Assembly (NCBI GenBank): GCA_028707535.1
Contig: JAQWAU010000001.1
Coordinates: forward strand, 132,514 to 183,805
Reading direction: 5' to 3'
DNA from: Heliobacteriaceae bacterium
GTDB taxonomy: Bacteria; Bacillota; Desulfitobacteriia; Heliobacteriales; Heliobacteriaceae
DNA length: 51,292 nt
Shown: one piece after another, positions 32,476 through 41,098 of the stretch
Numbering within the stretch: the first letter of the stretch is position 1
How the letters are laid out: every line of letters begins with the position of its first letter
Notes under the pieces: model-generated
What the model saw: the letters and a program-made list of their open reading frames with translations, nothing else
What the model was told of the DNA's origin: nothing
Databases searched by the model: none
Program-made: the position numbers and the translations under genes

Positions 32476-32733
32476 TCAGAGACGCCGGAAAAGCAAATAG
32501 CCGCCAATCATCCCTAAGGCACCAGCCAAATTAAGGTTAATCCCAAAGCCAAGGGTAACATTAAGGCTGACCAGATCCAGCTTGACCGGGCCCGCCTCAA
32601 GGTTGATACTCTGCTTTAGTAAGGGAATTACCGGACTCAACGCTTCCCCGATTAAGCTACCAATGACCGCCCCGGCAATTAAAAGCACAACCAGTAGCCC
32701 TACTCGCCCAGCGTTACCCCGAAACCCCCGCAT
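32476..32733 (-). CDS. DUF4321 family small membrane protein
   Basis: An 85-residue protein with two hydrophobic segments (VGLLVVLLIAGAVIGSLIGEAL and LNLAGALGMIGGYLLF) around a loop ending in LVSLNVTLGFGINLN, the conserved DUF4321 pattern. Function unknown. It commonly precedes maf in this lineage. ATG at 32733 has GGGAGG six bases upstream, only about ten bases after a terminator U-tract. Confidence 0.85.
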   Translation of the reverse strand: MRGFRGNAGRVGLLVVLLIAGAVIGSLIGEALSPVIPLLKQSINLEAGPVKLDLVSLNVTLGFGINLNLAGALGMIGGYLLFRRL

Positions 32734-32750
32734 GTGCATCCTCCCAAGTG

Positions 32751-32774
32751 AAAAAAGCCGGGAACACTCCCGGT
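32751..32774 (-). terminator. intrinsic terminator directly before the DUF4321 gene
   Basis: On the minus strand CCGGGA pairs with TCCCGG across GTGT and is followed by CTTTTTTC. It lies about 20 bases before the DUF4321 start and about 100 bases after the previous stop. A second inverted repeat (AATCTGG/CCAGATT) lies just upstream, about 32786-32810. Confidence 0.7.
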
Positions 32775-32877
32775 CTTCCCTTTAATCTGGAAATATCTTC
32801 GCCAGATTACCCCTAATTCCTGCTTTTAACGGGGTGAATATTTTGGTTCAACTGGATGCATTAGCAAAGCCGCCCAA

Positions 32878-34296
32878 CTATACCAACCCTGCGTAACCGC
32901 CAATGATCTCCAGTAATTGCACCAACGCCTGGATGGCATACCGCAAGTTTTCCTCGACCAAGTCACCATTCGGGTCCACCGTACCAGGACCGGGCATAAC
33001 CCGAATACTAGCTTCACAAGCCTGCGCCGGTAAAATTCCCATCTGGGCCAAACCGGTTTGAATAATGTTGCTACCGGCGTACATATCCTCAACAGTAAAT
33101 ACGGGAAAACCCGGTCCCCCGTCCTGCCAGGTAGCTTCGTAGTTTACTTCTACGTCCCGTGAATTATAGGACTTGGTAATCACGATGCCTTTTTGCAGGA
33201 CCGGGTTTAGTTTGGAAAATTCCTCCTGAACGATCCTTTCTAAAGCATCAACCTGGCGGGTGACCATTTCCGGTGTTTCCCGTAAGGTTTGCAGCACCTG
33301 TAATTGACAGTCTAATGCCGTCTTGCCGGCGCGAAAACCAGCCAGCCCGGCCGGTCCATAGGTCGCCGTCGTTCCCCACCGGTCCCCGTGTAAGCCCAAA
33401 GCTCGCCGGATATTGACCATTAGGCCCTCCCGGCCGATCACCAAACCGGAATAGACCATAACGCCGGCATTGAGCAACCGGGGATCTGTGCCGACAAAAG
33501 GCGTTCCCCGGGAATTGTCGACAATGAACGGCACATCGTATTCCTGGGCCAACTCACCGATGTGTTTCCCCAGCAAGGGCACCCCATCTTCATCTTTCAT
33601 CCCCGCGCCATAACCAGGGGTATCGTATCCCCCTGCGGCAAACCCGGCCAAAAAGGCTTCGTGCACCTCAGCGGCTAAAGCGATCTGTTCGATTGCCTTT
33701 GCCGGTTCAACCCCGGTCAAAAAAGGAACCGGGTAACTCTTGATGCCATGAACCGGATACTCGGCTCCTGCCAGAGGAACAATCACTGCATCTAAGTTAG
33801 GTAATCGCTTACCGGCCAAGCCCAATTCTCCGGCAGTAGTTCCCCGATCAGCCCAAAGGTCTTTGTACTTTGGCGGGAATGGACAGCCAAAACCAGCCAA
33901 GTGATGCAGGGCTTTGCCATAAGGCACAATAAAACGGGCCCGGTAACTTTGCCCCCAGCCACCACTTGGTGGCGCCAATAAACTGGCACAAGCGACCCAA
34001 AGCGCCGCCTCCGCAGAATTTACCGGCACCGCATCCCATTCGTCGCCATAGCCTACTTTGACGATTTCGCGAATTTCTTCAACCAAACCGATTATTGAGC
34101 CATCCGCTTTGGGTAACGGGTCCGGGTTAACGCCGTTCGCCCCTGCCAGTCCCAGTTTCCCCCGTAAAGCCGGGGGAATACCCAGCTCATCGGCCATTTT
34201 TTTGGCGTCCGCATAAATTTGGGGCATACTGGCCTGTAAGTGTTTATACAGCCGCCATTTACGGTGAGCATCCCCTGGTTGAGTTCTCCTACGCAC
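32878..34296 (-). CDS. unidentified protein resembling PLP fold-type I enzymes, no obvious Schiff-base lysine
   Basis: A 472-residue soluble protein I cannot place in a named family. Features resembling fold-type I PLP enzymes (class V aminotransferase/SelA kind) are PVNSAEAALWVACASLL near 90-108, EYDVPFIVDNSRGTPFVG near 255-272 (the Asp would bind the pyridine nitrogen) and VMVYSGLVIGREGLMVN near 285-300, where the cofactor lysine would be expected. That last segment has no lysine. A small C-terminal domain carries EASIRVMPGPGTVDPNG. The GTG at 34296 comes five bases after the stop of a RidA-family gene, and RidA proteins clear enamine/imine products of PLP enzymes, which fits. Catalytic activity is uncertain. 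Confidence 0.55.
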   Translation of the reverse strand: MRRRTQPGDAHRKWRLYKHLQASMPQIYADAKKMADELGIPPALRGKLGLAGANGVNPDPLPKADGSIIGLVEEIREIVKVGYGDEWDAVPVNSAEAALWVACASLLAPPSGGWGQSYRARFIVPYGKALHHLAGFGCPFPPKYKDLWADRGTTAGELGLAGKRLPNLDAVIVPLAGAEYPVHGIKSYPVPFLTGVEPAKAIEQIALAAEVHEAFLAGFAAGGYDTPGYGAGMKDEDGVPLLGKHIGELAQEYDVPFIVDNSRGTPFVGTDPRLLNAGVMVYSGLVIGREGLMVNIRRALGLHGDRWGTTATYGPAGLAGFRAGKTALDCQLQVLQTLRETPEMVTRQVDALERIVQEEFSKLNPVLQKGIVITKSYNSRDVEVNYEATWQDGGPGFPVFTVEDMYAGSNIIQTGLAQMGILPAQACEASIRVMPGPGTVDPNGDLVEENLRYAIQALVQLLEIIGGYAGLV

Positions 34297-34301
34297 TTTA
34301 C

Positions 34302-34763
34302 CTATTCCTCCACCCGGACGATTATTTCGAGTTCCACAGCCGCCCCCAAAGGCAGTTCACACACTCCAACGGCCGAGCGGGCATGGGCTCCCCTGGCCCC
34401 AAACAACCGCCCCAGTAATTCCGACGCCCCATTAATCACCCCGGGCTGACCGGTAAACCCAGGGGCGCTATTGACGAAACCGGTCACCTTAATTACCTGG
34501 GTTACCCGGTTCAAATCGTCAATTTGCCCCTTAATGACACTCAAGCAGTTCAAACAGCAGACCTTTGCCGCTTCATAAGCCTGCTCCGGCGTAAGATCTT
34601 GCCCCACTTTTCCTTTAAACTTTAATTCCCCGTTAACAAAAGGAAGCTGGCCGGAAGTAAAAACCAAGGTATTACTCTTTACGGCAGGAACATACGCCGC
34701 TACCGGCTGGGGTACCGCCGGCAGGGTTAAACTCATTTCCTGCAACTTCATTTCTATGGACAT
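34302..34763 (-). CDS. RidA family protein (150-residue subgroup)
   Basis: A 153-residue RidA/YjgF-family protein: NTLVFTSGQLPFVNGEL, GKVGQDLTPEQAYEAAKVCCLNCL, VIKVTGFVNSAPGFTGQP and GARGAHARSAVGVCELPLGAAVELE. The arginine in HARSAVG corresponds to the substrate-binding arginine of active members, which hydrolyse reactive 2-aminoacrylate-type enamines. The long form (Q-P-VINGASELL motif) is a subgroup distinct from the 128-residue RidA. ATG at 34763 has GGAGG five bases upstream. It leads a two-gene unit with the PLP-fold-like protein. Confidence 0.92.
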   Translation of the reverse strand: MSIEMKLQEMSLTLPAVPQPVAAYVPAVKSNTLVFTSGQLPFVNGELKFKGKVGQDLTPEQAYEAAKVCCLNCLSVIKGQIDDLNRVTQVIKVTGFVNSAPGFTGQPGVINGASELLGRLFGARGAHARSAVGVCELPLGAAVELEIIVRVEE

Positions 34764-34833
34764 AGGCACCTCCGCATCGCTCGCTTAAACTTATTGTCAC
34801 CACCAACAGTCAAATCATGTAAAGAAGGAGAGA

Positions 34834-34865
34834 AACAAAAATCCTGACACCTTTTGGCATCAAGA
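34834..34865 (-). terminator. intrinsic terminator after the PiT transporter gene
   Basis: On the minus strand TCTTGATGCC pairs with GGTGTCAGGA (ten pairs, three of them G-U) around an AAAA loop, followed by TTTTTGTTT, some 30 bases after the transporter stop. Confidence 0.75.
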
Positions 34866-34891
34866 TAGCAATTGATTACAAGGTTATAATT

Positions 34892-35896
34892 TTAAGCCCT
34901 GAAGCCTAATACAAAGTGAATAATAACATACGCCCAGGCGGCGATAAAAGCCGATGCCGGGATGGTCAACAACCAGGCCGTAGCAATTTGCTGAGCAACG
35001 GCCCACCGCACGGCACTTAGCCGTTTAGCAACCCCTACACCCATAATGCTCGAGGAAACGACATGGGTGGTGCTCACCGGCATACCGAAAATGGTGGCAC
35101 TGTAGATTACCGCAGCCGAGCTGATGTCGGCCGCGAAGCCATTAATCGGTTCAAGTTTTACAATCCGGCCACCCATCGTCCGGATGATCCGCCAACCACC
35201 GATAGCTGTTCCCATCGCCATCGCCAAGGCACAAGCCAAGATTACCCACAACGGAACTTCCATCGCGGGAATCAAACCACTACTAAACAAGGCTAAGGTA
35301 ATAATCCCCATGGACTTCTGGGCGTCGTTAGAACCATGAGAAAATGCAGCTGCCGTAGCCGCCAGCACCTGAAGACGTAAAAAAAGCTGGTTGATGCGGT
35401 GAGGAGTTTGCCGGCGAAACAACCACCACAAAGCAGTCATGATTATATAGCCGACCAAAACACCGACCAGCGGCGAAACAACCAATACGGTAACGATCTT
35501 CAATACCCCGCCAATCTTCAGGCAAAGCAAGCCATGGCCGGCAATCCCGGCCCCAATCACCCCACCGATCAAGGCGTGAGAACTGGAAGAAGGGATCCCG
35601 TAATACCAAGTTAAAAGGTTCCAACTGATCGCCCCCAGCAAAGCAGCCAGCACCACCGCCTGGGAGATCGCTTCCGGGGCCACAATCCCTGAGCCGATCG
35701 TTTTTGCTACGGCGGTCCCCGACAAAGCCCCCAAAAAATTCATCCCCGCGGCTAAGATTACCGCCCGGGTGGGGGACAAAGCGCGCGTAGATACCGAAGT
35801 AGCCACCGCATTGGCTGTATCATGAAATCCATTTATGTAATCAAAGCCAAGCGCCAAGAATACGACAAAAAATACGGCTATTTCCGGGCTAAGCAT
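34892..35896 (-). CDS. PiT family inorganic phosphate transporter
   Basis: A 334-residue membrane protein with about ten hydrophobic segments. The duplicated PiT signature is clear: DYINGFHDTANAVATSVSTRAL near the N-terminus and AAAFSHGSNDAQKSMGII in the middle, along with SSSHALIGGVIGAGIAGHG and GMPVSTTHVVSSSIMGVG repeats. These proteins carry metal-phosphate with protons or sodium. It overlaps the upstream DUF47 gene by eight bases, the standard PiT/accessory pair. Confidence 0.93.
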   Translation of the reverse strand: MLSPEIAVFFVVFLALGFDYINGFHDTANAVATSVSTRALSPTRAVILAAGMNFLGALSGTAVAKTIGSGIVAPEAISQAVVLAALLGAISWNLLTWYYGIPSSSSHALIGGVIGAGIAGHGLLCLKIGGVLKIVTVLVVSPLVGVLVGYIIMTALWWLFRRQTPHRINQLFLRLQVLAATAAAFSHGSNDAQKSMGIITLALFSSGLIPAMEVPLWVILACALAMAMGTAIGGWRIIRTMGGRIVKLEPINGFAADISSAAVIYSATIFGMPVSTTHVVSSSIMGVGVAKRLSAVRWAVAQQIATAWLLTIPASAFIAAWAYVIIHFVLGFRA

Positions 35897-36515
35897 TTTT
35901 CATGGCTACCCCTTTAATAATCTTGGCAACATGTTCGCAAGCATCGATAGCCTCTTCAATATGCTCAATAATCTCCTTCCACTTAATCAACTCCAGGGGC
36001 TGATCCATTTCCCGAAACAAACGCGCCATCACCCGCCGGTACAAGTGATCGGCATCACTTTCACACCGTTTGATTAAAGCACACCCTTCGATAATCTTGT
36101 GCTGTTGTTTGCGGATTGACCGCAGAGATTCAACAATACCAACCAACAAGCCCGTTGTCTTAACCAGGATATCGACCAGCCTTTTTATCTCCGGACTAGG
36201 TTCACCGGTTTGGTATAGTTGCATTCTTTCGATTGTGCCATGGATATAATCCAAAATATCATCCAACCGGTTACTTAAAGTGTAAATATCTTCCCGGTCA
36301 ATTGGGGTGATAAAAGTTTGGTTCAACTGATCGGAAATCCTGGCGGTAAGCTCGTCCCCACTGTGTTCGACTTCCGTGATCTCGGCCATTTTGGCCCCAA
36401 TTTGCCGGTAGTCAGCCATCAACGACTGAAACACCCGGGCGCCTTGGTCAACGGTGCGCGCACTTTCTTCCAGCAAATCAAAAAACTTATTTTCCCGTGG
36501 CTTCAATGAAAACAC
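35889..36515 (-). CDS. DUF47 family PhoU-like Pit accessory protein
   Basis: A 208-residue all-helical protein: EESARTVDQGARVFQSLM, ITEVEHSGDELTARISDQLNQTFITPIDREDIY (in part), LSNRLDDILDYIHGTIERM, and the C-terminal IIEHIEEAIDACEHVAKIIKGV. The E-x-x-x-D pairs are the metal-binding signatures of PhoU relatives. DUF47 proteins accompany PiT transporters and modulate phosphate uptake. GTG at 36515 has AGGGA eight bases upstream and gives typical length; the longer frame to 36593 begins inside the predicted -10 element. Confidence 0.92.
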   Translation of the reverse strand: MFSLKPRENKFFDLLEESARTVDQGARVFQSLMADYRQIGAKMAEITEVEHSGDELTARISDQLNQTFITPIDREDIYTLSNRLDDILDYIHGTIERMQLYQTGEPSPEIKRLVDILVKTTGLLVGIVESLRSIRKQQHKIIEGCALIKRCESDADHLYRRVMARLFREMDQPLELIKWKEIIEHIEEAIDACEHVAKIIKGVAMKNA

Positions 36516-36592
36516 GTTGCTTTCCCTGCCTCTGATTAAAAGTCCAAATGCATAGCGATTGATTGCCGTCATCCCCGCAACTATCCTTGTCA

Positions 36593-36601
36593 ATTATAGC
36601 A
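36593..36601 (-). promoter_or_regulatory. extended -10 promoter for the DUF47-PiT pair
   Basis: The minus strand reads TGCTATAAT (36601-36593), a perfect TATAAT with the TGn extension. No good -35 is seen, as is common with extended -10 promoters. The start point would be about 70 bases before the DUF47 GTG. Confidence 0.6.
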
Positions 36602-36649
36602 TGGACAATCAGATGGTGGGCAGCTATCTCCCGGTTCTACAAAGTTAAA

Positions 36650-37990
36650 TCAAAGGGTTTCCCGCGCAAGCAACCATTTTCGGGCATCAGCGACCATATA
36701 TAAGGATCCGGTGACCACCACCATTACTTTTTCGGTTTGGGCTTGCCAATGGTCGGCTAAAGAACAAGCCGTCGCTACCGCTTCCCCGATGTCTTCAATT
36801 TCCGTTACCGCCAAGCCGGCGGCGGCCACAATTGCCGCCAGGGCAGTCCAATTGCCGGCCCGGGGGCTATTGGGACGGGTAACGATCACGTGTTCTGCCA
36901 AGGGGGCCAGAATCCGCACAACTGCTTCCCGTTCCTTGTCACCAAGCATGCCCAGCACCAGCACTTTTCGCCACCCGGCATATTGCTCCCGCAGGGTCTT
37001 GGCCAAGCTAAGCGCACCGGCGACATTATGGGCGCCGTCAAGCAAAACATTGCCCAGCCATTCTTGCCGGGCCGGCCATACCGTCGCCACAAGACCTTTT
37101 TTTAACTGATCCGTTTCCCAGGGGAAACCCTGTTCCCGGATTACTTCCAGCACGGCCACCGCAGTGGCCAGGTTAACCTGCTGGTGGGCACCGGCCAGCG
37201 GTGGCTGTAACCAACCATAATTACCGGTTCTTCCCTGGACATCGATGAGTCCGGAACTATTCGCCACTGTCCAAGAAACAGTAACTGGATCCGCTCCCCC
37301 CACTTCGGGAACCACCCGGATCAACGGGGCCTGCAGGCGATCGGCGACTGTTGCCAACTCGGCCAAAACCACCGGGTCGTCACTCGCCGTAACCACCGGT
37401 ACACCTGACTTAATTATGCCTGCTTTTACCCGGGCAATTTCCGCCACCGTGTTCCCCAGGTAGTCCAGGTGGTCTAAAGAAACATTAGTAATTGCCGCCA
37501 CCACCGGTGTAACTACATTTGTTGAATCAATGGCCCCGCCCAAGCCTACCTCCAATACAGCCAAGTCCACCTGTTCGCGATAGAAATACAACAAGGATAA
37601 TGCAGTCCAAACTTCGAATTCCGTCGGGTGTTCAAACCCTTCCGCTACCATCGCTTCCAAAGCCGGTTTCATTTGCCCAACCAATTCGGTAACCGCCTCT
37701 TTGGGGATTGGCTGCCCGTTAATCCGCGTCCGTTCCGTATAACAATGCAAATGGGGCGAGGTAAACAGCCCGACCCGGTGGCCGGCGGCCTGCAACACCC
37801 GAGCTACCATAACCGCTGTCGAACCCTTCCCATTCGTTCCCCCAATATGCACAAATGCCGGGGATTCGCCGGCCAAGTGCGGATTTCCCAAACGGCGCAA
37901 AAGTTCGGTAATCCGCTCCAACCCCAGGTTGATACCAAACTTGGTCAAATTAGTCAGGTAGGCCAAGGTTTCTTCATAATTCATCTGCAT
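36650..37990 (-). CDS. folC: bifunctional folylpolyglutamate/dihydrofolate synthase FolC
   Basis: A 446-residue Mur-ligase-type ATPase that adds glutamate to folates: FVHIGGTNGKGSTAVMVARVL (P-loop), GLFTSPHLHCYTERTRING, VLEVGLGGAIDSTNVV, ITNVSLDHLDYLGNTVAEIARVKAGIIK (in part), and the C-terminal domain LLDGAHNVAGALSLAKTL. Length is typical. ATG at 37990 follows AAGGAG by about ten bases. It is 14 bp after valS and so probably shares the valine T-box-controlled transcript. Confidence 0.96.
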   Translation of the reverse strand: MQMNYEETLAYLTNLTKFGINLGLERITELLRRLGNPHLAGESPAFVHIGGTNGKGSTAVMVARVLQAAGHRVGLFTSPHLHCYTERTRINGQPIPKEAVTELVGQMKPALEAMVAEGFEHPTEFEVWTALSLLYFYREQVDLAVLEVGLGGAIDSTNVVTPVVAAITNVSLDHLDYLGNTVAEIARVKAGIIKSGVPVVTASDDPVVLAELATVADRLQAPLIRVVPEVGGADPVTVSWTVANSSGLIDVQGRTGNYGWLQPPLAGAHQQVNLATAVAVLEVIREQGFPWETDQLKKGLVATVWPARQEWLGNVLLDGAHNVAGALSLAKTLREQYAGWRKVLVLGMLGDKEREAVVRILAPLAEHVIVTRPNSPRAGNWTALAAIVAAAGLAVTEIEDIGEAVATACSLADHWQAQTEKVMVVVTGSLYMVADARKWLLARETL

Positions 37991-38004
37991 CTGTAATTGA
38001 CTCC

Positions 38005-40689
38005 TTAAGGAACCAAGGTGGCTAAAACTTGGATCCGTTCAGCCAAGGCGGCTTTCTTTTTCTGCGCCTCAGCTTGCTTTTCCCGTTCCCGGGCCACCAC
38101 AGCAGCCGGCGCTTTGCCAATAAATCCCGGATTGCTGAGTTTCGCCGTCAACCGTTTGATCTCACCCTCGGTTGCCGCCATTTCCTTGGTCAACCGGGCA
38201 ACTTCTTTGGGTACATCGATCAACTCTTTCACCGGCAAGTAAACGGTGACATCACCGACAATCGCCGTGACCGCCCCCTCCGGTGGATTGGCCAACTGGT
38301 CAAACAGAGATGTTTTTGCTGCCGCCAGGTTGCGGAAATAGCTCTCACCTTTAACCAGGGTGGCCCGAGTTTGCGCTACGGCGGTGACAAGAATCACTTC
38401 GGCCCGTTTACCGGGAGCCACGTTCAATTCCGCCCGCAAATTGCGGATCGCCCGGACAACTTCCATCACCAAACCCATCTCATCTTCGGCCACCGGATCA
38501 ATAGCCTTCGCCTGCACTACCGGCCAAGCCGCCAACATGAGCGGCTCCAGTCTCCGCCCCGGCAGTTGGTGCCAAATCTCCGTCGTGATAAACGGCATAA
38601 AGGGATGTAACAGTTTAAGGGTACCCCCCAACACTTCAGCTAAAACCTGTTGCGCTGTTTGCGCTGCGGCAGCCATATCTTGCGCCCCATCCTTGCCGAA
38701 AAGCCGGGGTTTGGCGGTCTCAATGTACCAGTCACAAAATTCATTCCATAAGAAATCATGAACCAAGCGGGCCGCTTCCCCGATATCGTAACTTTCCAGG
38801 GCACTAGTCACTGCCTCTACTGTACGGTTAAATCGGGAAATAATCCAACGGTCTGCCAAGGTCAATGGCCCGGGAGCTGTCTGCGGGGTAAACCCGTTTA
38901 GGTTCATTAACACAAACCGGGCCGCATTCCAGATCTTGTTGGCAAAATTACGGGTGGCCTCTAAACGTTCGAATTGGAACCGGATGTCATTGCCGGGGGT
39001 GTTGCCACTCACCAGCATAAAGCGTAAAGTGTCGGCCCCGTATCGTTCGATCACCTCGATCGGATCCACGCCGTTCCCCAAAGATTTGGACATTTTCCGG
39101 CCTTGCCCATCCAAAATAAGGCCGTGAATAAAAACATCCCGAAACGGAACATCGCCCATAAACTCCAAACCCAGAAAAACCATCCGGGCAACCCAAAAGA
39201 AGATGATGTCCCGCCCGGTTACAAGTACAGATGTGGGGTAATACTTGGCTAAATCAGCAGTTTTTTCCGGCCACCCTAACGTGGAAAATGGCCAAAGCCC
39301 GGAAGAAAACCACGTATCCAAAACATCCGGATCCTGCTCAAACTCTTTAGCTCCACACTGGGGGCAAACTGCCGGTACCTGATCAGCAGAACCACAATAA
39401 ATAAAGTCACATTCCTGACAATACCATACCGGAATCCGGTGACCCCACCACAATTGGCGGGAGATACACCAATCCCGGATGTTTTCCAGCCAGTTAAGAT
39501 AGATTTTGGCAAATCGCTCCGGCACAAACCGGAGCCGGCCATCCCGGACCACCTCCATCGCCGGCGCCGCCAAAGGTTTCATCTTAATAAACCACTGGGG
39601 CGAAACCATCGGCTCCACAACCGTATCACAGCGGTAACATTGACCAACAGCATGCACATGTTCTTCCGTTTTAACCAAAAAACCCTGGTTGGTCAAATCC
39701 TGGACAATTCGCCGGCGGCAGGCGTAGCGTTCCATCCCGGCATAAGGTCCGGCATTTTCGTTCATGACCGCATCTTTGGTCAATACCGGAATTTGGGGCA
39801 ACTGGTGACGTTGACCGACTTCAAAGTCGTTAGGGTCATGGGCTGGCGTAATCTTTACCACCCCGGTGCCAAAACCCGGGTCAACATATTCATCAGCAAT
39901 AACCGGTATTTCCCGGTTTAAAAGCGGCAAAACAACTGTTTTCCCGACGAGATGCCGGTAACGTTTATCGGCTGGGTGAACCGCTACCGCCGTATCACCC
40001 AGCATCGTTTCCGGGCGGGTAGTGGCAACAACTACCGCTTCACCTGGCTCTCCCTTAACCGGATAGCGGATGTGCCATAAATTGCCCCCGCGTTCCTCAT
40101 GCTCAACTTCAATATCAGAGATCGTGGTTTGACACTTGGGACACCAGTTGATAATCCGGTTGCCCCGGTAAATCAATCCTTTAGCATACAGCCGGATAAA
40201 GACCTCCTGTACCGCCCGGGAACACTCCTCATCCATCGTAAAACGTTCCCGGCTCCAATCGCAGGAGGTGCCCAACCGCCGCAACTGAGTGGTAATCCGG
40301 TTCCCATACTGGTGTTTCCAATCCCATACCCGCTCCAAAAACTTTTCGCGCCCCAAATCATACTTGGAAACCCCTTCTTGGGCCAGGTTCTCCTCCACCT
40401 TGGCCTGGGTCGCGATCCCGGCATGGTCGGTACCCGGTACCCACAGGGAATTATACCCTTGCATCCGCCGCCACCGGGTCAAAATATCTTGCAAGGTATT
40501 ATCTAAAGCGTGGCCCAGGTGCAAACTACCGGTTACATTTGGTGGCGGCATAACGACCGAAAACGGCTCTCCACCGGCAGTAACATCGGCATAGAAGTGA
40601 TCCTGTGCCAACCAGGTTGCATACCATTTCCCCTCAACTTCCTTGGGATCATAAGTTGAAGACAACCCGGCTCCTTGCTCGTCTTTCAT
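38005..40689 (-). CDS. valS: valyl-tRNA synthetase ValS
   Basis: An 894-residue class Ia synthetase. The HIGH-type motif is in PPPNVTGSLHLGHALDNTLQ, KMSKS is intact in GRKMSKSLGNGVDP, and the CP1 editing domain lies between (TTRPETMLGDTAVAVHP, TPAHDPNDFEVG). Zinc-type CxxC pairs occur near 425-445 (YCQECDFIYCG, CPQCGAKEF). A C-terminal coiled coil (about 830-890) binds tRNA. ATG at 40689 has GGAGGTAACGT upstream. It is preceded by a T-box whose specifier codon is GUC. Confidence 0.97.
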   Translation of the reverse strand: MKDEQGAGLSSTYDPKEVEGKWYATWLAQDHFYADVTAGGEPFSVVMPPPNVTGSLHLGHALDNTLQDILTRWRRMQGYNSLWVPGTDHAGIATQAKVEENLAQEGVSKYDLGREKFLERVWDWKHQYGNRITTQLRRLGTSCDWSRERFTMDEECSRAVQEVFIRLYAKGLIYRGNRIINWCPKCQTTISDIEVEHEERGGNLWHIRYPVKGEPGEAVVVATTRPETMLGDTAVAVHPADKRYRHLVGKTVVLPLLNREIPVIADEYVDPGFGTGVVKITPAHDPNDFEVGQRHQLPQIPVLTKDAVMNENAGPYAGMERYACRRRIVQDLTNQGFLVKTEEHVHAVGQCYRCDTVVEPMVSPQWFIKMKPLAAPAMEVVRDGRLRFVPERFAKIYLNWLENIRDWCISRQLWWGHRIPVWYCQECDFIYCGSADQVPAVCPQCGAKEFEQDPDVLDTWFSSGLWPFSTLGWPEKTADLAKYYPTSVLVTGRDIIFFWVARMVFLGLEFMGDVPFRDVFIHGLILDGQGRKMSKSLGNGVDPIEVIERYGADTLRFMLVSGNTPGNDIRFQFERLEATRNFANKIWNAARFVLMNLNGFTPQTAPGPLTLADRWIISRFNRTVEAVTSALESYDIGEAARLVHDFLWNEFCDWYIETAKPRLFGKDGAQDMAAAAQTAQQVLAEVLGGTLKLLHPFMPFITTEIWHQLPGRRLEPLMLAAWPVVQAKAIDPVAEDEMGLVMEVVRAIRNLRAELNVAPGKRAEVILVTAVAQTRATLVKGESYFRNLAAAKTSLFDQLANPPEGAVTAIVGDVTVYLPVKELIDVPKEVARLTKEMAATEGEIKRLTAKLSNPGFIGKAPAAVVAREREKQAEAQKKKAALAERIQVLATLVP

Positions 40690-40711
40690 ACGTTACCTCC
40701 TTAAAAAACCA

Positions 40712-40746
40712 TAAAAAAAGCATTCCCTCCTCAAAGGACGGAATGC
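40712..40746 (-). terminator. T-box terminator hairpin
   Basis: GGAGCATTCC pairs in part with GGAATGC (7 bp, GCATTCC/GGAATGC) and is followed by seven T residues on the minus strand, just before the valS ribosome-binding site. The T-box core immediately upstream can form the competing antiterminator. Confidence 0.85.
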
Positions 40747-40965
40747 TCCGCGGTACCACCTTTGTTCCGTAAAGATGGCCTGTTCCGGCCACCATACGGC
40801 ACCTCCCGGACGTTAACGGGTCCCAAACCGGCCGGTCTTTCTCCGGCACTCCAGGGCGACCTTCCACCAGGCTACCCGGCAACCTTCCAGCCCAGGGTTA
40901 CCTCTCTGCAGGGTGTTCCGGTGTACTCCTCCCTTTCCTCGCTTTGGACGCTACTTGGCTACTTT
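40712..40965 (-). ncRNA. T-box riboswitch, valine specifier (GUC), upstream of valS
   Basis: The minus strand carries the T-box core AAGGTGGTACCGCG (complement of about 40749-40762), which binds the 3' end of uncharged tRNA. Stem I is recognisable: AGCGAGGAAAGGGAGGAGTA on the 5' side (the AGTA of the S-turn) and GGTGGAAGGTCGCC on the 3' side, where GAA-G-GTC places the specifier GUC at 40860-40858, a valine codon. The terminator arm follows. Uncharged tRNA-Val should favour antitermination and raise valS expression. Confidence 0.92.
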
Positions 40966-40969
40966 TTAT

Positions 40970-40998
40970 ATGGTAGGGGTCCATGAAGTTTTTGTCAA
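40970..40998 (-). promoter_or_regulatory. sigma-A promoter for the valS T-box transcript
   Basis: Minus strand: a perfect TTGACA (40998-40993), 17 bp spacer, then TACCAT (40975-40970). Transcription would begin near 40963, at the start of the T-box. Confidence 0.7.
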
Positions 40999-41021
40999 GT
41001 AAAATGCAGGGTGAAATGGCT

Positions 41022-41054
41022 GAAGCCCTTTCCCGTAACTGGAGAAAGAGCTTC
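41022..41054. repeat. inverted repeat between meaB and the valS promoter
   Basis: GAAGCCCTTTC and GAAAGAGCTTC pair over 11 bp (one G-U) around an 11-base loop. Neither side is followed by a T-run, so it is at best a weak terminator for meaB. Its position just upstream of the valS -35 could also be regulatory. Confidence 0.5.
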
Positions 41055-41098
41055 AAGTTGCCCCCTTCATGCCACACCTGTTTTCGTGGATTCTGAAT

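Noticed and set aside
38029-38610. 193-residue plus-strand frame inside valS
   Set aside because: Antisense shadow of the valS C-terminal region, low-complexity composition, no ribosome-binding site and no recognisable domain.
40649-40882. 77-residue frame upstream of valS
   Set aside because: It lies across the T-box and its terminator; the sequence is explained by the RNA structure and the frame shows no protein features.
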